DNA of 64,000 nucleotides from NCBI GenBank assembly GCA_013152085.1, contig JAADHC010000032.1, positions 32,517 through 96,516 on the forward strand, given 5' to 3'. The stretch comes from Chlorobiota bacterium. GTDB taxonomy: Bacteria; Bacteroidota; Bacteroidia; Bacteroidales; VadinHA17. Shown one piece after another: positions 17,687 to 26,026 of the stretch. The notes beneath the pieces were generated by a model. That model saw only the letters and a list, made by a program, of their open reading frames with translations, had not been told where the DNA came from and ran no database searches. The stretch's first letter is position 1, and each line of letters starts with the position of its first letter. A program made the translations under genes and the position numbers.

Positions 17687-19609
17687 ATGAAGGAATATCT
17701 GGAAATTATATTACTCGTACTTGGGTTTGGTATATTACTGATTTCCAGTAACCGGCTGGCAGCGTTTTTTACCAGAATAAAGCTGCCACTGATCACCGGC
17801 CTGATCATCATGGGTATTCTGATAGGCCCGTATGTCTTTGATTTTCTCTCAGCCGAAGATATTGATCGCTTGCAATTCATTAATGAATTTGCTCTGGTTT
17901 TTATTGCATTTGCTGCCGGGGCGGAACTCCATTTAAGCGAGTTCCGGGAACGAATGAAAAGTATTGTATGGATTACTGCCAGCCAGTTTCTGGTTGTCTT
18001 TACTGTCGGAAGTATTGTTTTTTACCTGATTTCCGGAGTTATTGGATTTACCAGGGAATTACCACTGGCTGCACGGATAGCGATCTCCCTTTTTACCGGA
18101 GTAATTTCCATTGCCCGTTCTCCTGCTTCCACGATTGCAGTCATTAATGAATTGCGCGCCCGCGGGCCTTTTTCCCGGACAGCCCTGGGAGTTACCATCG
18201 TGATTGATGTTATTACCATTATTCTTTTTGGGATTGTTTTTTCCTTTACCAATGTGCTCATCGAAGGTAACCATTTTAATTATCTGGTTCTTCTGAAACT
18301 TTTGCTGGAACTATTGACAGCATTTCTGACGGGATTATTTCTGGGGAAAATACTCATATGGATCATGAGCCTGAGGATTCCGTTATGGAGCAAAATCACC
18401 TTGGTTCTTTCCATTGGTTTTGTCACCTACCTCCTGTCACACTATTTACGTATATTTTCCAAAAAAAAACTGGGGTTTGATTTTTATGTAGAACCCCTGC
18501 TTATCAATATAATCGCAAGTTTCTTCCTGACAAATTACAGTCGCTATCGCAGAGAATTTAATACTTTGCTGGAGAAAGCAATGCCTTATATTTATGCAGC
18601 ATTTTTCACCCTGATCGGGGCCTCCATTTCCTTTGAGATTCTCATTCGTACCTGGACACTGGCTTTTCTGCTTTTTGGCCTGCGCCTTCTTTTACTCGTT
18701 GCAGGATCATGGCTTGGAGGAACGCTTGCCGGAGAACCGGCACGGTATAACCGTATCATTTGGATGCCTTTTATCACTCAGGCAGGCGTTAGTCTTGGTC
18801 TGATCACGGTTATTATGTCTTTGGGTTTTGAGTGGAGCTATGAATTCGGTATGATCCTGATCGGCACGATCATCCTGAATCAAATTGCAGGGCCCCCGCT
18901 GTTTAAATGGGCTATACATATCGTACGGGAACATCACCTCAAAGGACAACATGAATATGTGTCTAATGATCACCTGGCTTTAATCTTCGGGCATGAGGCC
19001 CAGTCACTTGTACTGGCAAGACAATTGTCAGAACAGGGATGGATGGTGAAACTGGTTACCAGCCGCGAAGGGTTCAGTAATCCTGAAATTTCCAATGTTA
19101 CCCTGGTCACCATGCAGGAAATCACCAAAGAGGCTCTCGACAACATTGAGGCAGGACAGGCTGAAGCCATGGTAACCATGAAAACCGACGAAGAAAATTA
19201 TACTATCTGTGAGCTGGCCTATGAACATTACGGAACACCCAATCTTGTTGTAAGACTCAACGACCGCAGGAATTTCAATAAGTTTCATGAACTGGGAGCG
19301 TTGATTGTCGAACCCTCCACAGCTATCGTAAGCCTTTTGGATCACCTGGTCAGGGCACCCAATGCTACTTCCCTGTTGCTGGGTCATGAAGAAAAACAGG
19401 ATACGGTGGATATTGTTTTACGTAATCGAAATCTGCACGGGATACCCTTGCGAAATCTGGACCTGCCTGCTGATATTCTGATCCTCTCTACCAGACGACG
19501 TGGCCAGATCATTATATCAACGGGTTTTACACGATTGCGCCTGGGAGATACCCTGACGGTGGTAGGATCAAAAGAAAGTATTGAACAACTACGACTAAAA
19601 CTGGAATGA
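17687..19609 (+). CDS. CPA2-type cation:proton antiporter with C-terminal RCK (TrkA-N/TrkA-C) domains
   Basis: A 640-residue inner-membrane protein. The first ~415 residues contain 11-13 hydrophobic helices of the Na+/H+ exchanger fold (for example LPLITGLIIMGILIGPYVFDF and ALVFIAFAAGAELHL). Residues ~430-545 form a Rossmann-like TrkA-N domain (LALIFGHEAQSLVLARQL), and ~555-640 a TrkA-C domain (VLRNRNLHGIPLRNLDLP to TLTVVGSKESIEQL). Such proteins exchange K+ or Na+ for protons under nucleotide or ion control. The downstream amrS gene begins 9 bases after the stop, so the antiporter is probably co-transcribed with amrS and amrB, an unexplained pairing. Confidence 0.92.
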   Translation: MKEYLEIILLVLGFGILLISSNRLAAFFTRIKLPLITGLIIMGILIGPYVFDFLSAEDIDRLQFINEFALVFIAFAAGAELHLSEFRERMKSIVWITASQFLVVFTVGSIVFYLISGVIGFTRELPLAARIAISLFTGVISIARSPASTIAVINELRARGPFSRTALGVTIVIDVITIILFGIVFSFTNVLIEGNHFNYLVLLKLLLELLTAFLTGLFLGKILIWIMSLRIPLWSKITLVLSIGFVTYLLSHYLRIFSKKKLGFDFYVEPLLINIIASFFLTNYSRYRREFNTLLEKAMPYIYAAFFTLIGASISFEILIRTWTLAFLLFGLRLLLLVAGSWLGGTLAGEPARYNRIIWMPFITQAGVSLGLITVIMSLGFEWSYEFGMILIGTIILNQIAGPPLFKWAIHIVREHHLKGQHEYVSNDHLALIFGHEAQSLVLARQLSEQGWMVKLVTSREGFSNPEISNVTLVTMQEITKEALDNIEAGQAEAMVTMKTDEENYTICELAYEHYGTPNLVVRLNDRRNFNKFHELGALIVEPSTAIVSLLDHLVRAPNATSLLLGHEEKQDTVDIVLRNRNLHGIPLRNLDLPADILILSTRRRGQIIISTGFTRLRLGDTLTVVGSKESIEQLRLKLE

Positions 19610-19618
19610 TTTTTAACC

Positions 19619-20623
19619 ATGCATGAAGCTGAATATTATACTGTCCCCGGGAATCAGTATGTACAATGTAATCTGTGTCCGGCAAATTGCCGGCTGAAAC
19701 CCGGTCAGACCGGGACTTGTCATGTACGAAGAAACATTAACGGTAAGCTGTATGCGCTTACCTACGGGCTGATTGCAGCCTTACATACCGACCCGATTGA
19801 AAAGAAACCTTTGTATCATTATTATCCCGGGAAGGTGGTTTTATCTGCCGGGACCGCAGGATGCAACCTTCACTGTACCTTCTGTCAGAACTGGGATATC
19901 TCACAACGCTCTCCGGATGAATTGCCGGTTCAACATCTTTCACCCGAAGAACTAATTGAACAAGCCAGAACCGTACCCGGAAACCTGGGCATCGCATACA
20001 CCTATAACGAACCGGCTATCTGGTTCGAATATGTACGTGATACGGCCATACTGGCACACCGATACGGCCTGAAAAACATCCTCGTCAGTAATGGCTACAT
20101 TAACGAAGCACCTTTACAGGAACTCCTACCCCTTATCGATGCTATAAATATCGACCTGAAAGCATTTGATGATCATTTTTACCGGAAATATACTGGGGCA
20201 AAATTTCAACCCGTTTTAAACACTTTACAATGGCTTAAGAAATTCCGGATCCATACCGAGATTACCATACTGGTGATACCGGGGCTTAATGACGATCCGG
20301 ACAGATTCGGGAAGATGTGTTCGTGGATCAGTGATAAGCTGGGCCATGAAACCGTGCTTCACATCTCACGCTACTATCCTGCCTGGAAGATGAAGATTCC
20401 TCCTACACCTCCCGAAACCCTGAAAGAGTTGTACCGTATAGCAAAAAATATCCTTGACTATGTATATGTCGGAAATATAGAGCTTCCTGAAGGTCATGAT
20501 ACCACCTGTCCGAAATGTGGAAAGATCGTCATTCACCGGTCCGGGTATTATACGGATACGACCGGTCTGGATGAAAAAGGAAACTGTGCCGATTGTCACC
20601 ATCATATCTTTGATTACCTTTAA
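19619..20623 (+). CDS. amrS: AmmeMemoRadiSam system radical SAM enzyme
   Basis: A 334-residue radical SAM protein. The cluster-binding motif is CNLHCTFCQNW (CxxxCxxC, residues ~81-88). An N-terminal cysteine set (CNLCPANCRLKPGQTGTC) and a C-terminal zinc-ribbon-like CPKCGK/CADC are typical of AmrS and related pyruvate-formate-lyase-activating-enzyme-like proteins. It has GIAYTYNEPAIWFEY and NIDLKAFDDHFYRKYTGA motifs characteristic of the family. The reaction of the AmmeMemoRadiSam system is not settled. It sits between the antiporter (9 bases) and amrB (11 bases). Confidence 0.93.
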   Translation: MHEAEYYTVPGNQYVQCNLCPANCRLKPGQTGTCHVRRNINGKLYALTYGLIAALHTDPIEKKPLYHYYPGKVVLSAGTAGCNLHCTFCQNWDISQRSPDELPVQHLSPEELIEQARTVPGNLGIAYTYNEPAIWFEYVRDTAILAHRYGLKNILVSNGYINEAPLQELLPLIDAINIDLKAFDDHFYRKYTGAKFQPVLNTLQWLKKFRIHTEITILVIPGLNDDPDRFGKMCSWISDKLGHETVLHISRYYPAWKMKIPPTPPETLKELYRIAKNILDYVYVGNIELPEGHDTTCPKCGKIVIHRSGYYTDTTGLDEKGNCADCHHHIFDYL

Positions 20624-20634
20624 ATCCTAATGCT

Positions 20635-21480
20635 ATGGATATTCGAAAACCAGCAGTTGCCGGCAGATTTTATCCTTCTGACCCTGACGAGTTGAAGGAT
20701 ATGATCCGTACGCTTGACGAAAACAAGTCTTTTCCCTGTAGCCGGGAAGGGAAAGCGTTATCTTCCGGAGGAAAGATTCTGGGATCGGTAGTCCCGCACG
20801 CCGGCTATATTTTTTCAGGGCCGCATGCCGTTTGCTTTTTCAAGTTGCTGCGTGAGCGGAAAATTTCTTTTGATACGGCAGTTATTATCCATCCGCTTCA
20901 TGTTTCCTGGGGAGGCAGTTGTGTTACCGATGATCATGACGCCTGGGAAACACCACTCGGCGTTGTGGAACTTGACCTTGAGTTTATCAGTAATATAAAG
21001 ATTCCCGCTTCCCGGAATGCTCATGCACAAGAACATTCGGCAGAAGTTATGGTCCCTTTTCTGCAATATTTCGCCGGTAATCCGTTCCGTATAGTACCCC
21101 TGGGAATGCAGGATCAAACCCCGGAAGAAGCGGAAAATATCGCACACAGGATCTTTGATACAGAAAAAAAACTACTTCGTCGGGTACTGATCGTGGCCTC
21201 TTCGGATTTTTCACATTATATCGATCCCGATACCGGATACCGGAAAGACCAGCTGGTACTGGATGAGATATTTAACATGGAACCTGCCTCGGTGTACCGG
21301 GTGATTCATGAAAAAAATGTCTCAGCCTGCGGTTATGGTCCTATAATGACACTTATTCATTATGCAAAATTGCAGTGTGAGATTCCGGAAATTACCGTTT
21401 TGTCACGCGGCCACTCCGGGCAGGTTCATCCTTCGCACGAAGTGGTGGATTACATTTCTATCCTGTTTGCCTGCTCTTAA
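20635..21480 (+). CDS. amrB: AmmeMemoRadiSam system protein B (MEMO1 family)
   Basis: A 281-residue MEMO-family protein. It begins with the family opening IRKPAVAGRFYPSD and has VPHAGYIFSGPHA (metal-binding His), HPLHVSWGG, AHAQEHSAEVMVPFLQ, and ASSDFSHY near residue 190. Human MEMO1 is a related metal-binding dioxygenase-like protein. It follows amrS directly. The third usual component (AMMECR1/AmrA) is not in this window. Its stop TAA (21478-21480) overlaps the convergent acylphosphatase stop through the palindrome TTAA. Confidence 0.93.
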   Translation: MDIRKPAVAGRFYPSDPDELKDMIRTLDENKSFPCSREGKALSSGGKILGSVVPHAGYIFSGPHAVCFFKLLRERKISFDTAVIIHPLHVSWGGSCVTDDHDAWETPLGVVELDLEFISNIKIPASRNAHAQEHSAEVMVPFLQYFAGNPFRIVPLGMQDQTPEEAENIAHRIFDTEKKLLRRVLIVASSDFSHYIDPDTGYRKDQLVLDEIFNMEPASVYRVIHEKNVSACGYGPIMTLIHYAKLQCEIPEITVLSRGHSGQVHPSHEVVDYISILFACS

Positions 21481-21758
21481 TAACGGACTGAGAAATCGGA
21501 ATAACCCGCCACAGGCTGGTTGGCAACGGTTACCTTTTCTACCCTGCCCCAGGCCGGTCCCGATTGCATACGCTGAACAAACAGATCAAGATTCCCGGGT
21601 GTTCCTTCCGCCTCGATATATACCGAACCGTCCGGATCGTTACGTACAAACCCTTTGATGTCGTATTTCGAAGCTTCGCGTACGGCAAAGTAGCGGAATC
21701 CGACACCCTGCACCCTTCCGTAAACCCGGAGTATTACGCATTTCATTCCTTCGGGCAT
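21477..21758 (-). CDS. acyP: Acylphosphatase
   Basis: A small alpha/beta ferredoxin-like enzyme of about 93 residues that hydrolyses acyl phosphates. Signature: VYGRVQGVGFRYF with the catalytic Arg, then GFVRNDPDGSVYIEAEG with the catalytic Asn, then an end in SDFSVRY. Starts at 21758 (ATG) or 21746 (ATG) are both possible; the longer open frame upstream overlaps the preceding gene and is not needed. It begins 4 bases after the stop of the minus-strand gene 21763-22122, so the two are likely one transcript. Confidence 0.93.
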   Translation of the reverse strand: MPEGMKCVILRVYGRVQGVGFRYFAVREASKYDIKGFVRNDPDGSVYIEAEGTPGNLDLFVQRMQSGPAWGRVEKVTVANQPVAGYSDFSVRY

Positions 21759-21762
21759 CTGC

Positions 21763-22122
21763 CTATAATTCTTTGGGACTTTCTTTAACCGCTGCTTCTG
21801 CCCTGGGGGCAGTTTTCCCTGTTGTTTTGGCAGGTTTCTTTTTATCCGCCGTAATTTCACTCAGGTTTTGGTAAATGACGTCGAGTTCTTTGAGAAATGT
21901 TACCTGCACGTTTCCCAGCGTTTGCCGCAGGGTCATCCCCTCCGGTTTTTCCGGGTGATTGATCTTCCGGACAGTTTCATTGCGCAAAGCAACCGCATCC
22001 GTAATCTGAGCAATGACAGGTTCACGTCTGTCAGGGTGTGTTCCGATGATGGTAAAAGCATCTGAAATAAACTCCTGTATCAACCGGTTCACTTCTTTTT
22101 TCAATATCCTTTTTGAGCTCAT
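21763..22122 (-). CDS. Small conserved hypothetical protein with basic C-terminal tail
   Basis: A 119-residue cytoplasmic protein of unknown function. The first ~95 residues look helical (KKEVNRLIQEFISDAF, ALRNETVRKI, VTFLKELDVIYQNLSEI); the last 25 are rich in Lys, Ala and Pro (KKKPAKTTGKTAPRAEAAVK), like tails of nucleic-acid-binding proteins. Its start follows a good promoter-like sequence at 22148-22182, and acylphosphatase follows it. I do not recognise the family. Confidence 0.75.
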   Translation of the reverse strand: MSSKRILKKEVNRLIQEFISDAFTIIGTHPDRREPVIAQITDAVALRNETVRKINHPEKPEGMTLRQTLGNVQVTFLKELDVIYQNLSEITADKKKPAKTTGKTAPRAEAAVKESPKEL

Positions 22123-22147
22123 AAAACAGGGTTTTAAATTGATTGAT

Positions 22148-22182
22148 CAAAGATAATGACCCAGCCGGATATATAAAACAAT
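22148..22182 (-). promoter_or_regulatory. Candidate promoter for the 22122 gene and acylphosphatase
   Basis: On the minus strand TATCTTTG (plus 22148-22155) is an exact -7 element and ATTG (plus 22179-22182) is a near -33 element at 23 bases. The start codon lies about 25 bases beyond the -7 element. Confidence 0.6.
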
Positions 22183-22223
22183 AAAAAATCGTACCTCAGA
22201 GAAGGGTTTAACCGTTATTCCAT

Positions 22224-22231
22224 TAATTTTG
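22224..22231 (+). promoter_or_regulatory. Candidate -7 element upstream of the aldose epimerase gene
   Basis: TAATTTTG is an exact TAnnTTTG match 36 bases before the chosen start at 22268. No TTTG at the right spacing was found, so this is a half-site only. Confidence 0.4.
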
Positions 22232-22267
22232 TCGTCAGTAAAACAAAAACCCGTAATACCAACCGAT

Positions 22268-23413
22268 ATGAAAAAACTGTTCCTGTTTGCCATTCCGATC
22301 ATCATGGCAGCCTGTGTAAACCAGACACCGAAAGAAAGAAATCTGATATTGAAGTCCGGTATTGATCCGGCTGCTTTTGATACTACCATGGACGGTAAGA
22401 AAGTCAGCCTGTATGTCCTGGCCAACAAAGCCGGGATGGAAATTGCCATTACCAATTATGGCGGCAGGATTGTTTCGGTAATGTCCCCCGACAAAGAAGG
22501 GCATTTGGCTGATATCGTACTTGGATTTGATAATATTCACGATTATGTAAATATTGATAACAATTTCGGTGCCCTGATCGGCCGGTATGCCAACCGGATT
22601 GCCAAAGGCCGTTTTGTATTGGACGGAAAAGAGTACCTGCTGGAAAAAAATAACGGGGAGAATCATCTTCACGGGGGCAGCCACGGATTTCATACAAAGG
22701 TTTGGGATGTTGTGCAGGCATCCGACAGTATTATCGTACTGCATTATCTTTCAAAAGATATGGAAGCCGGATATCCGGGAAACCTGGATGTACATGTAAC
22801 CTATACCCTTACGGAAGACAATGCCCTGCACATATCCTATGCAGCCACTACCGATAAAACGACCATAGTCAATCTTACAAACCATTCTTATTTTAACCTG
22901 AAAGGCGCCGGTGAAGGAAACATCCTGGATCATATTTTAACCATCCATGCAAAATATTTTACCCCGGTCGGTAAAGACCTGATCCCTACGGGGGTGATCA
23001 TGCCGGTAGCAGGAACACCGTTTGACTTCCGCCAGCCGGAAGTGATCGGAAAAAGGATAAATGACGATAACCCGCAACTGGTTTTCGGGCATGGATACGA
23101 TCATAACTGGGTACTGAAAATCAAAGCAAGCGATTCACTCGTTTTGGCAGCCAAAGTTCTGGAGCCGGTATCAGGAAGAACGCTTGAAGTCTATACCATT
23201 GAACCCGGCCTGCAGGTTTACACCGGGAATTTCCTTGACGGCACGGTAAAGGGAAAAAAGGGAAAGGTCTATCCGTTTCGGGGAGCCATCTGCCTGGAAA
23301 CACAACACTTTCCGGATTCCCCTAACAAACCGGACTTTCCTTCGGTAGTCCTGCAATCCGGGAAAGCATATCACTCTTACTGTATCTTCAGGTTTGGGGT
23401 GGAAAAAAAATAA
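22268..23413 (+). CDS. galM: Aldose 1-epimerase (galactose mutarotase), lipoprotein
   Basis: A 381-residue mutarotase that interconverts alpha and beta anomers of aldoses. The start at 22268 gives a lipoprotein signal ending IIMAAC. Family motifs: ITNYGGRIVSVMSPDK, GRYANRIAKGRF, NGENHLHGGSHGFH (active-site His), NLTNHSYFNL with the second catalytic His, FGHGYDHNW, and a final ICLETQHFPDSPN with the catalytic Glu. Being exported, it probably works on sugars released in the periplasm, matching the exported sugar enzymes at 3-17 kb. Confidence 0.94.
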   Translation: MKKLFLFAIPIIMAACVNQTPKERNLILKSGIDPAAFDTTMDGKKVSLYVLANKAGMEIAITNYGGRIVSVMSPDKEGHLADIVLGFDNIHDYVNIDNNFGALIGRYANRIAKGRFVLDGKEYLLEKNNGENHLHGGSHGFHTKVWDVVQASDSIIVLHYLSKDMEAGYPGNLDVHVTYTLTEDNALHISYAATTDKTTIVNLTNHSYFNLKGAGEGNILDHILTIHAKYFTPVGKDLIPTGVIMPVAGTPFDFRQPEVIGKRINDDNPQLVFGHGYDHNWVLKIKASDSLVLAAKVLEPVSGRTLEVYTIEPGLQVYTGNFLDGTVKGKKGKVYPFRGAICLETQHFPDSPNKPDFPSVVLQSGKAYHSYCIFRFGVEKK

Positions 23414-23473
23414 TCCCGGAAAGTTCATGTTCTGCCCGGCTATTGGTTAGCAGGCTCATTTCCGTAAGCAGGG

Positions 23474-24310
23474 TCAGGATATTTTCCTAAGGCGTACATA
23501 TGCCTTTATCACCTCGTCAAATTCATTCTTCAGCTTCGTCAGGAGTGAATGACCGGGATCAAAGGTACAGGTTTCGACCCGGGAAACCGGAAGTATCCGG
23601 ATTGAGGTTCCTGTGAGAAAGGCAGCATCAAAATCACCCAGGTCAGCGGGTTCAACCGATTTCATTCTGAGATCCACTTTTTTATCCTTGCATATCTGAA
23701 TCACATGTGACCGTGATATCCCGGGCAATACACAGGAATCAGGTGCCGTAAAAAGTATTTCACCGCGGATGAAAAAAACATTGGACCGGCTTCCTTCGGT
23801 AATTTTCCCCTTCCGGTCTACAAGCAACGCTTCATAATGGCTGGTCTCTATCAGGCGCTTGTATATCGTGTTCCGGAGCCGGTAATTGATCACCTTTGCC
23901 TCCGGCTGGAACCTTTCGGCATAATGCAGCAAACACTTTACACCATTACGATACATTTCTCCGGTAGGATAATGATGAACAATCCGGTATATCAGGTAAT
24001 GGAAATGTTCTTTTTTTCCCCGCTCCCTGTTTATAACCACTTTCAGATTTCCTTCCGAAAGCCCGATACCCCGAACATACGCATAAATATCCCTGCCAAT
24101 GGTTTCCGGATCCGCCGGGAGTTTCATCCCACGAATATCCGCTGTTCTGTCCAGTCTTCCGGTATGATCTTCAAGAAAAAGCGGAATGCCGTCCTGTATC
24201 CGTAACACCTCGTAAATGGATTCACCTTCATAAACCCACCGCAGGTCAAACCGGTCGCAATCTTCTGTTTTTCCATTATGGAAATAATATGGCGATATAC
24301 ACTCCTGCAT
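23474..24310 (-). CDS. Class IV aminotransferase (BCAT / aminodeoxychorismate lyase type)
   Basis: A 278-residue PLP enzyme of fold type IV. Visible features: FDLRWVYEGESIYEVLRI at the start, the PLP lysine in AKVINYRLRN (about residue 138), ITEGSRSNVFFI where Glu contacts PLP, and TGTSIRILPV near the end. Branched-chain transaminase, D-amino-acid transaminase and aminodeoxychorismate lyase share this fold. The short length and the absence of adjacent folate or branched-chain genes leave the substrate open. A -7-like TATTTTTG lies upstream on the minus strand at 24325-24332. Confidence 0.85.
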   Translation of the reverse strand: MQECISPYYFHNGKTEDCDRFDLRWVYEGESIYEVLRIQDGIPLFLEDHTGRLDRTADIRGMKLPADPETIGRDIYAYVRGIGLSEGNLKVVINRERGKKEHFHYLIYRIVHHYPTGEMYRNGVKCLLHYAERFQPEAKVINYRLRNTIYKRLIETSHYEALLVDRKGKITEGSRSNVFFIRGEILFTAPDSCVLPGISRSHVIQICKDKKVDLRMKSVEPADLGDFDAAFLTGTSIRILPVSRVETCTFDPGHSLLTKLKNEFDEVIKAYVRLRKIS

Positions 24311-24324
24311 AAATCATTTTGCTC

Positions 24325-24381
24325 CAAAAATAGCTTTTTTGCGGAGGAAGTCCGGTGAAGTTTATCTCTTTTTTACTTTTG
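24325..24381. promoter_or_regulatory. Divergent -7-like elements between aminotransferase and exonuclease genes
   Basis: Minus strand: TATTTTTG (plus 24325-24332) precedes the aminotransferase start by ~14 bases. Plus strand: TACTTTTG at 24374-24381 precedes the exonuclease ATG at 24388 by only 6 bases. Both match TAnnTTTG exactly, but neither has a good -33 partner. If used, the plus-strand site would give a nearly leaderless mRNA. Confidence 0.4.
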
Positions 24382-24387
24382 CAGTGG

Positions 24388-25755
24388 ATGTATGCTGTTA
24401 TCGATATAGAAACCACGGGAGGAAGCCCCGAACGGGAAAAAATCACAGAGATCGCGCTCTATCTGACGGATGGGACGCAAGTGGTAAACGAATGGTCCAC
24501 CCTGGTGAACCCCGAAAAGCGTATCTCTTCCCGCATTACCCAACTTACAGGGATTACAAACGAGATGGTAGAAGGGGCCCCCTGTTTTTATGAAATTGCG
24601 AAAGAACTGATCGGGTTGACCGACAAAGCAACCTTTGTGGCCCATAATGCATGGTTTGATTATAATTTTATCCGCAGTGAATTCCGGCAACTGGGATATA
24701 CATACAAACGGGATGTGTTGTGTACATTACAGCTCAGCCGCAAGCTGATCCCAGGGTTGTGCTCTTACAGTCTCGGTAATCTTTGTGACGAACTCGGAAT
24801 ACCCATCCGGAACCGGCATCGTGCCGCCGGGGATGCACTGGCTACGGTATTACTGTTTCATCATCTCCGCCAGCTCGACTACCTGCAGCACGGTAAGGTT
24901 CTCCTGACAAAAATACCCGCACTCGCAAAGCTTCATCCCGATCTTGACACTGAAAAAATAAAATCACTGCCCGAAGACCCGGGCGTCTATTATTTTTATG
25001 ACAAAACCGGAACAATCATCTACATCGGGAAAAGTAAAAATCTGCACCAGCGTGTAATGACCCACTTTGGGAACGGCCATAGCGGTAAGGCTCTCCGCAT
25101 GCGCGAACAGGTTGCCGATATCGGCTTTGAACTCACAGGAAGTGAACTGATCGCACTGCTTCTGGAATCTGCGGAAATCAAGAAACATATGCCTGTGTAT
25201 AACCGTTCACAGCGGCGTAACAGCTCCGGGTACGGTATTTTCCGGTATTTTGATGAGCATGGATACCTGCGGTTTTCCCTCGGGAGGAATGAGCAGGATG
25301 ATATTCCCCTGCTCAGTTTTACTTCAAAAGATGCCGCTTCCGGAAAGCTCGGTGCATTGCTGGAAAAATATCACCTCTGCCAAAAACTCTGCGGATTATA
25401 TGACAGCAATGGTCCCTGTTTTCAACACCAGATCGGCATCTGCAGCGGCGCCTGTGTGGGTAAAGAGACCCCTACAGCATATAACCTGCGGGCAACCAAA
25501 GCCCTTCGGGAGTTTGAACTTGACCAGGAGAATTTTTTTATTCTCGACCGGGGACGTGAACCGGGAGAACTTTCGGTTGTAAAAGTGGAACACGGCCACC
25601 TTGTGGGATATGGGTACATCCCTGAAGACGAACAGGGTTTCGGTACGGATCTTCTCCACGACTGTATCCGACCCCTCCCTTACAACCGGGAGATGCGGTC
25701 AATACTCAAAACATGGTTACGTAATAATACGAGGACGAAGATCATAACGTTTTGA
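24388..25755 (+). CDS. DnaQ-like 3'-5' exonuclease fused to a GIY-YIG nuclease domain
   Basis: A 455-residue two-nuclease protein. Residues ~1-170 are a DEDDh exonuclease of the DNA polymerase III epsilon type: YAVIDIETTGG (Asp6, Glu8), VAHNAWFDYNF and RNRHRAAGDALAT (His and Asp). Residues ~195-280 are a GIY-YIG domain (GVYYFYDKTGTIIYIGKSKN), as in UvrC and Cho. The ~180-residue C-terminal part has a cysteine cluster (CQKLCGLYDSNGPCFQHQIGICSGAC), also known from UvrC-like proteins. A role in nucleotide-excision-type DNA repair is likely from family knowledge. An alternative GTG at 24355 would add 11 residues; the ATG at 24388 starts right at the exonuclease motif and is preferred. Confidence 0.9.
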   Translation: MYAVIDIETTGGSPEREKITEIALYLTDGTQVVNEWSTLVNPEKRISSRITQLTGITNEMVEGAPCFYEIAKELIGLTDKATFVAHNAWFDYNFIRSEFRQLGYTYKRDVLCTLQLSRKLIPGLCSYSLGNLCDELGIPIRNRHRAAGDALATVLLFHHLRQLDYLQHGKVLLTKIPALAKLHPDLDTEKIKSLPEDPGVYYFYDKTGTIIYIGKSKNLHQRVMTHFGNGHSGKALRMREQVADIGFELTGSELIALLLESAEIKKHMPVYNRSQRRNSSGYGIFRYFDEHGYLRFSLGRNEQDDIPLLSFTSKDAASGKLGALLEKYHLCQKLCGLYDSNGPCFQHQIGICSGACVGKETPTAYNLRATKALREFELDQENFFILDRGREPGELSVVKVEHGHLVGYGYIPEDEQGFGTDLLHDCIRPLPYNREMRSILKTWLRNNTRTKIITF

Positions 25756-26026
25756 AAATACCAACCCCGAAGTACTATTTTGTCATGATAACAATGTTTT
25801 GTTGCAGGTTTGATAAAATTGCTTCTCCGCTTTCATCATAGCTCAGGATAGTAAACCCGGCATAGACTAAAGAAAACCGGAAATCCGCTTGAGAATCCGG
25901 GCAGGATAAACGGAAATCTTAAAAGGAAACGGTTTGGGAAAGGCTCATGTAATCCGGGAAATAGACAGATAATGATTAACTTTACTCCGTATATTACCAG
26001 GATGGCTACTATATTAAAATCAAAAT

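Noticed and set aside
25760..25930. Minus-strand open stretch reading like a protein C-terminus (SQADFRFSLVYAGFTILSYD) before nhaA
   Set aside because: Only about 50 codons, preceded by a stop, and no family recognised; it could be a remnant but the evidence is too thin to list as a gene.
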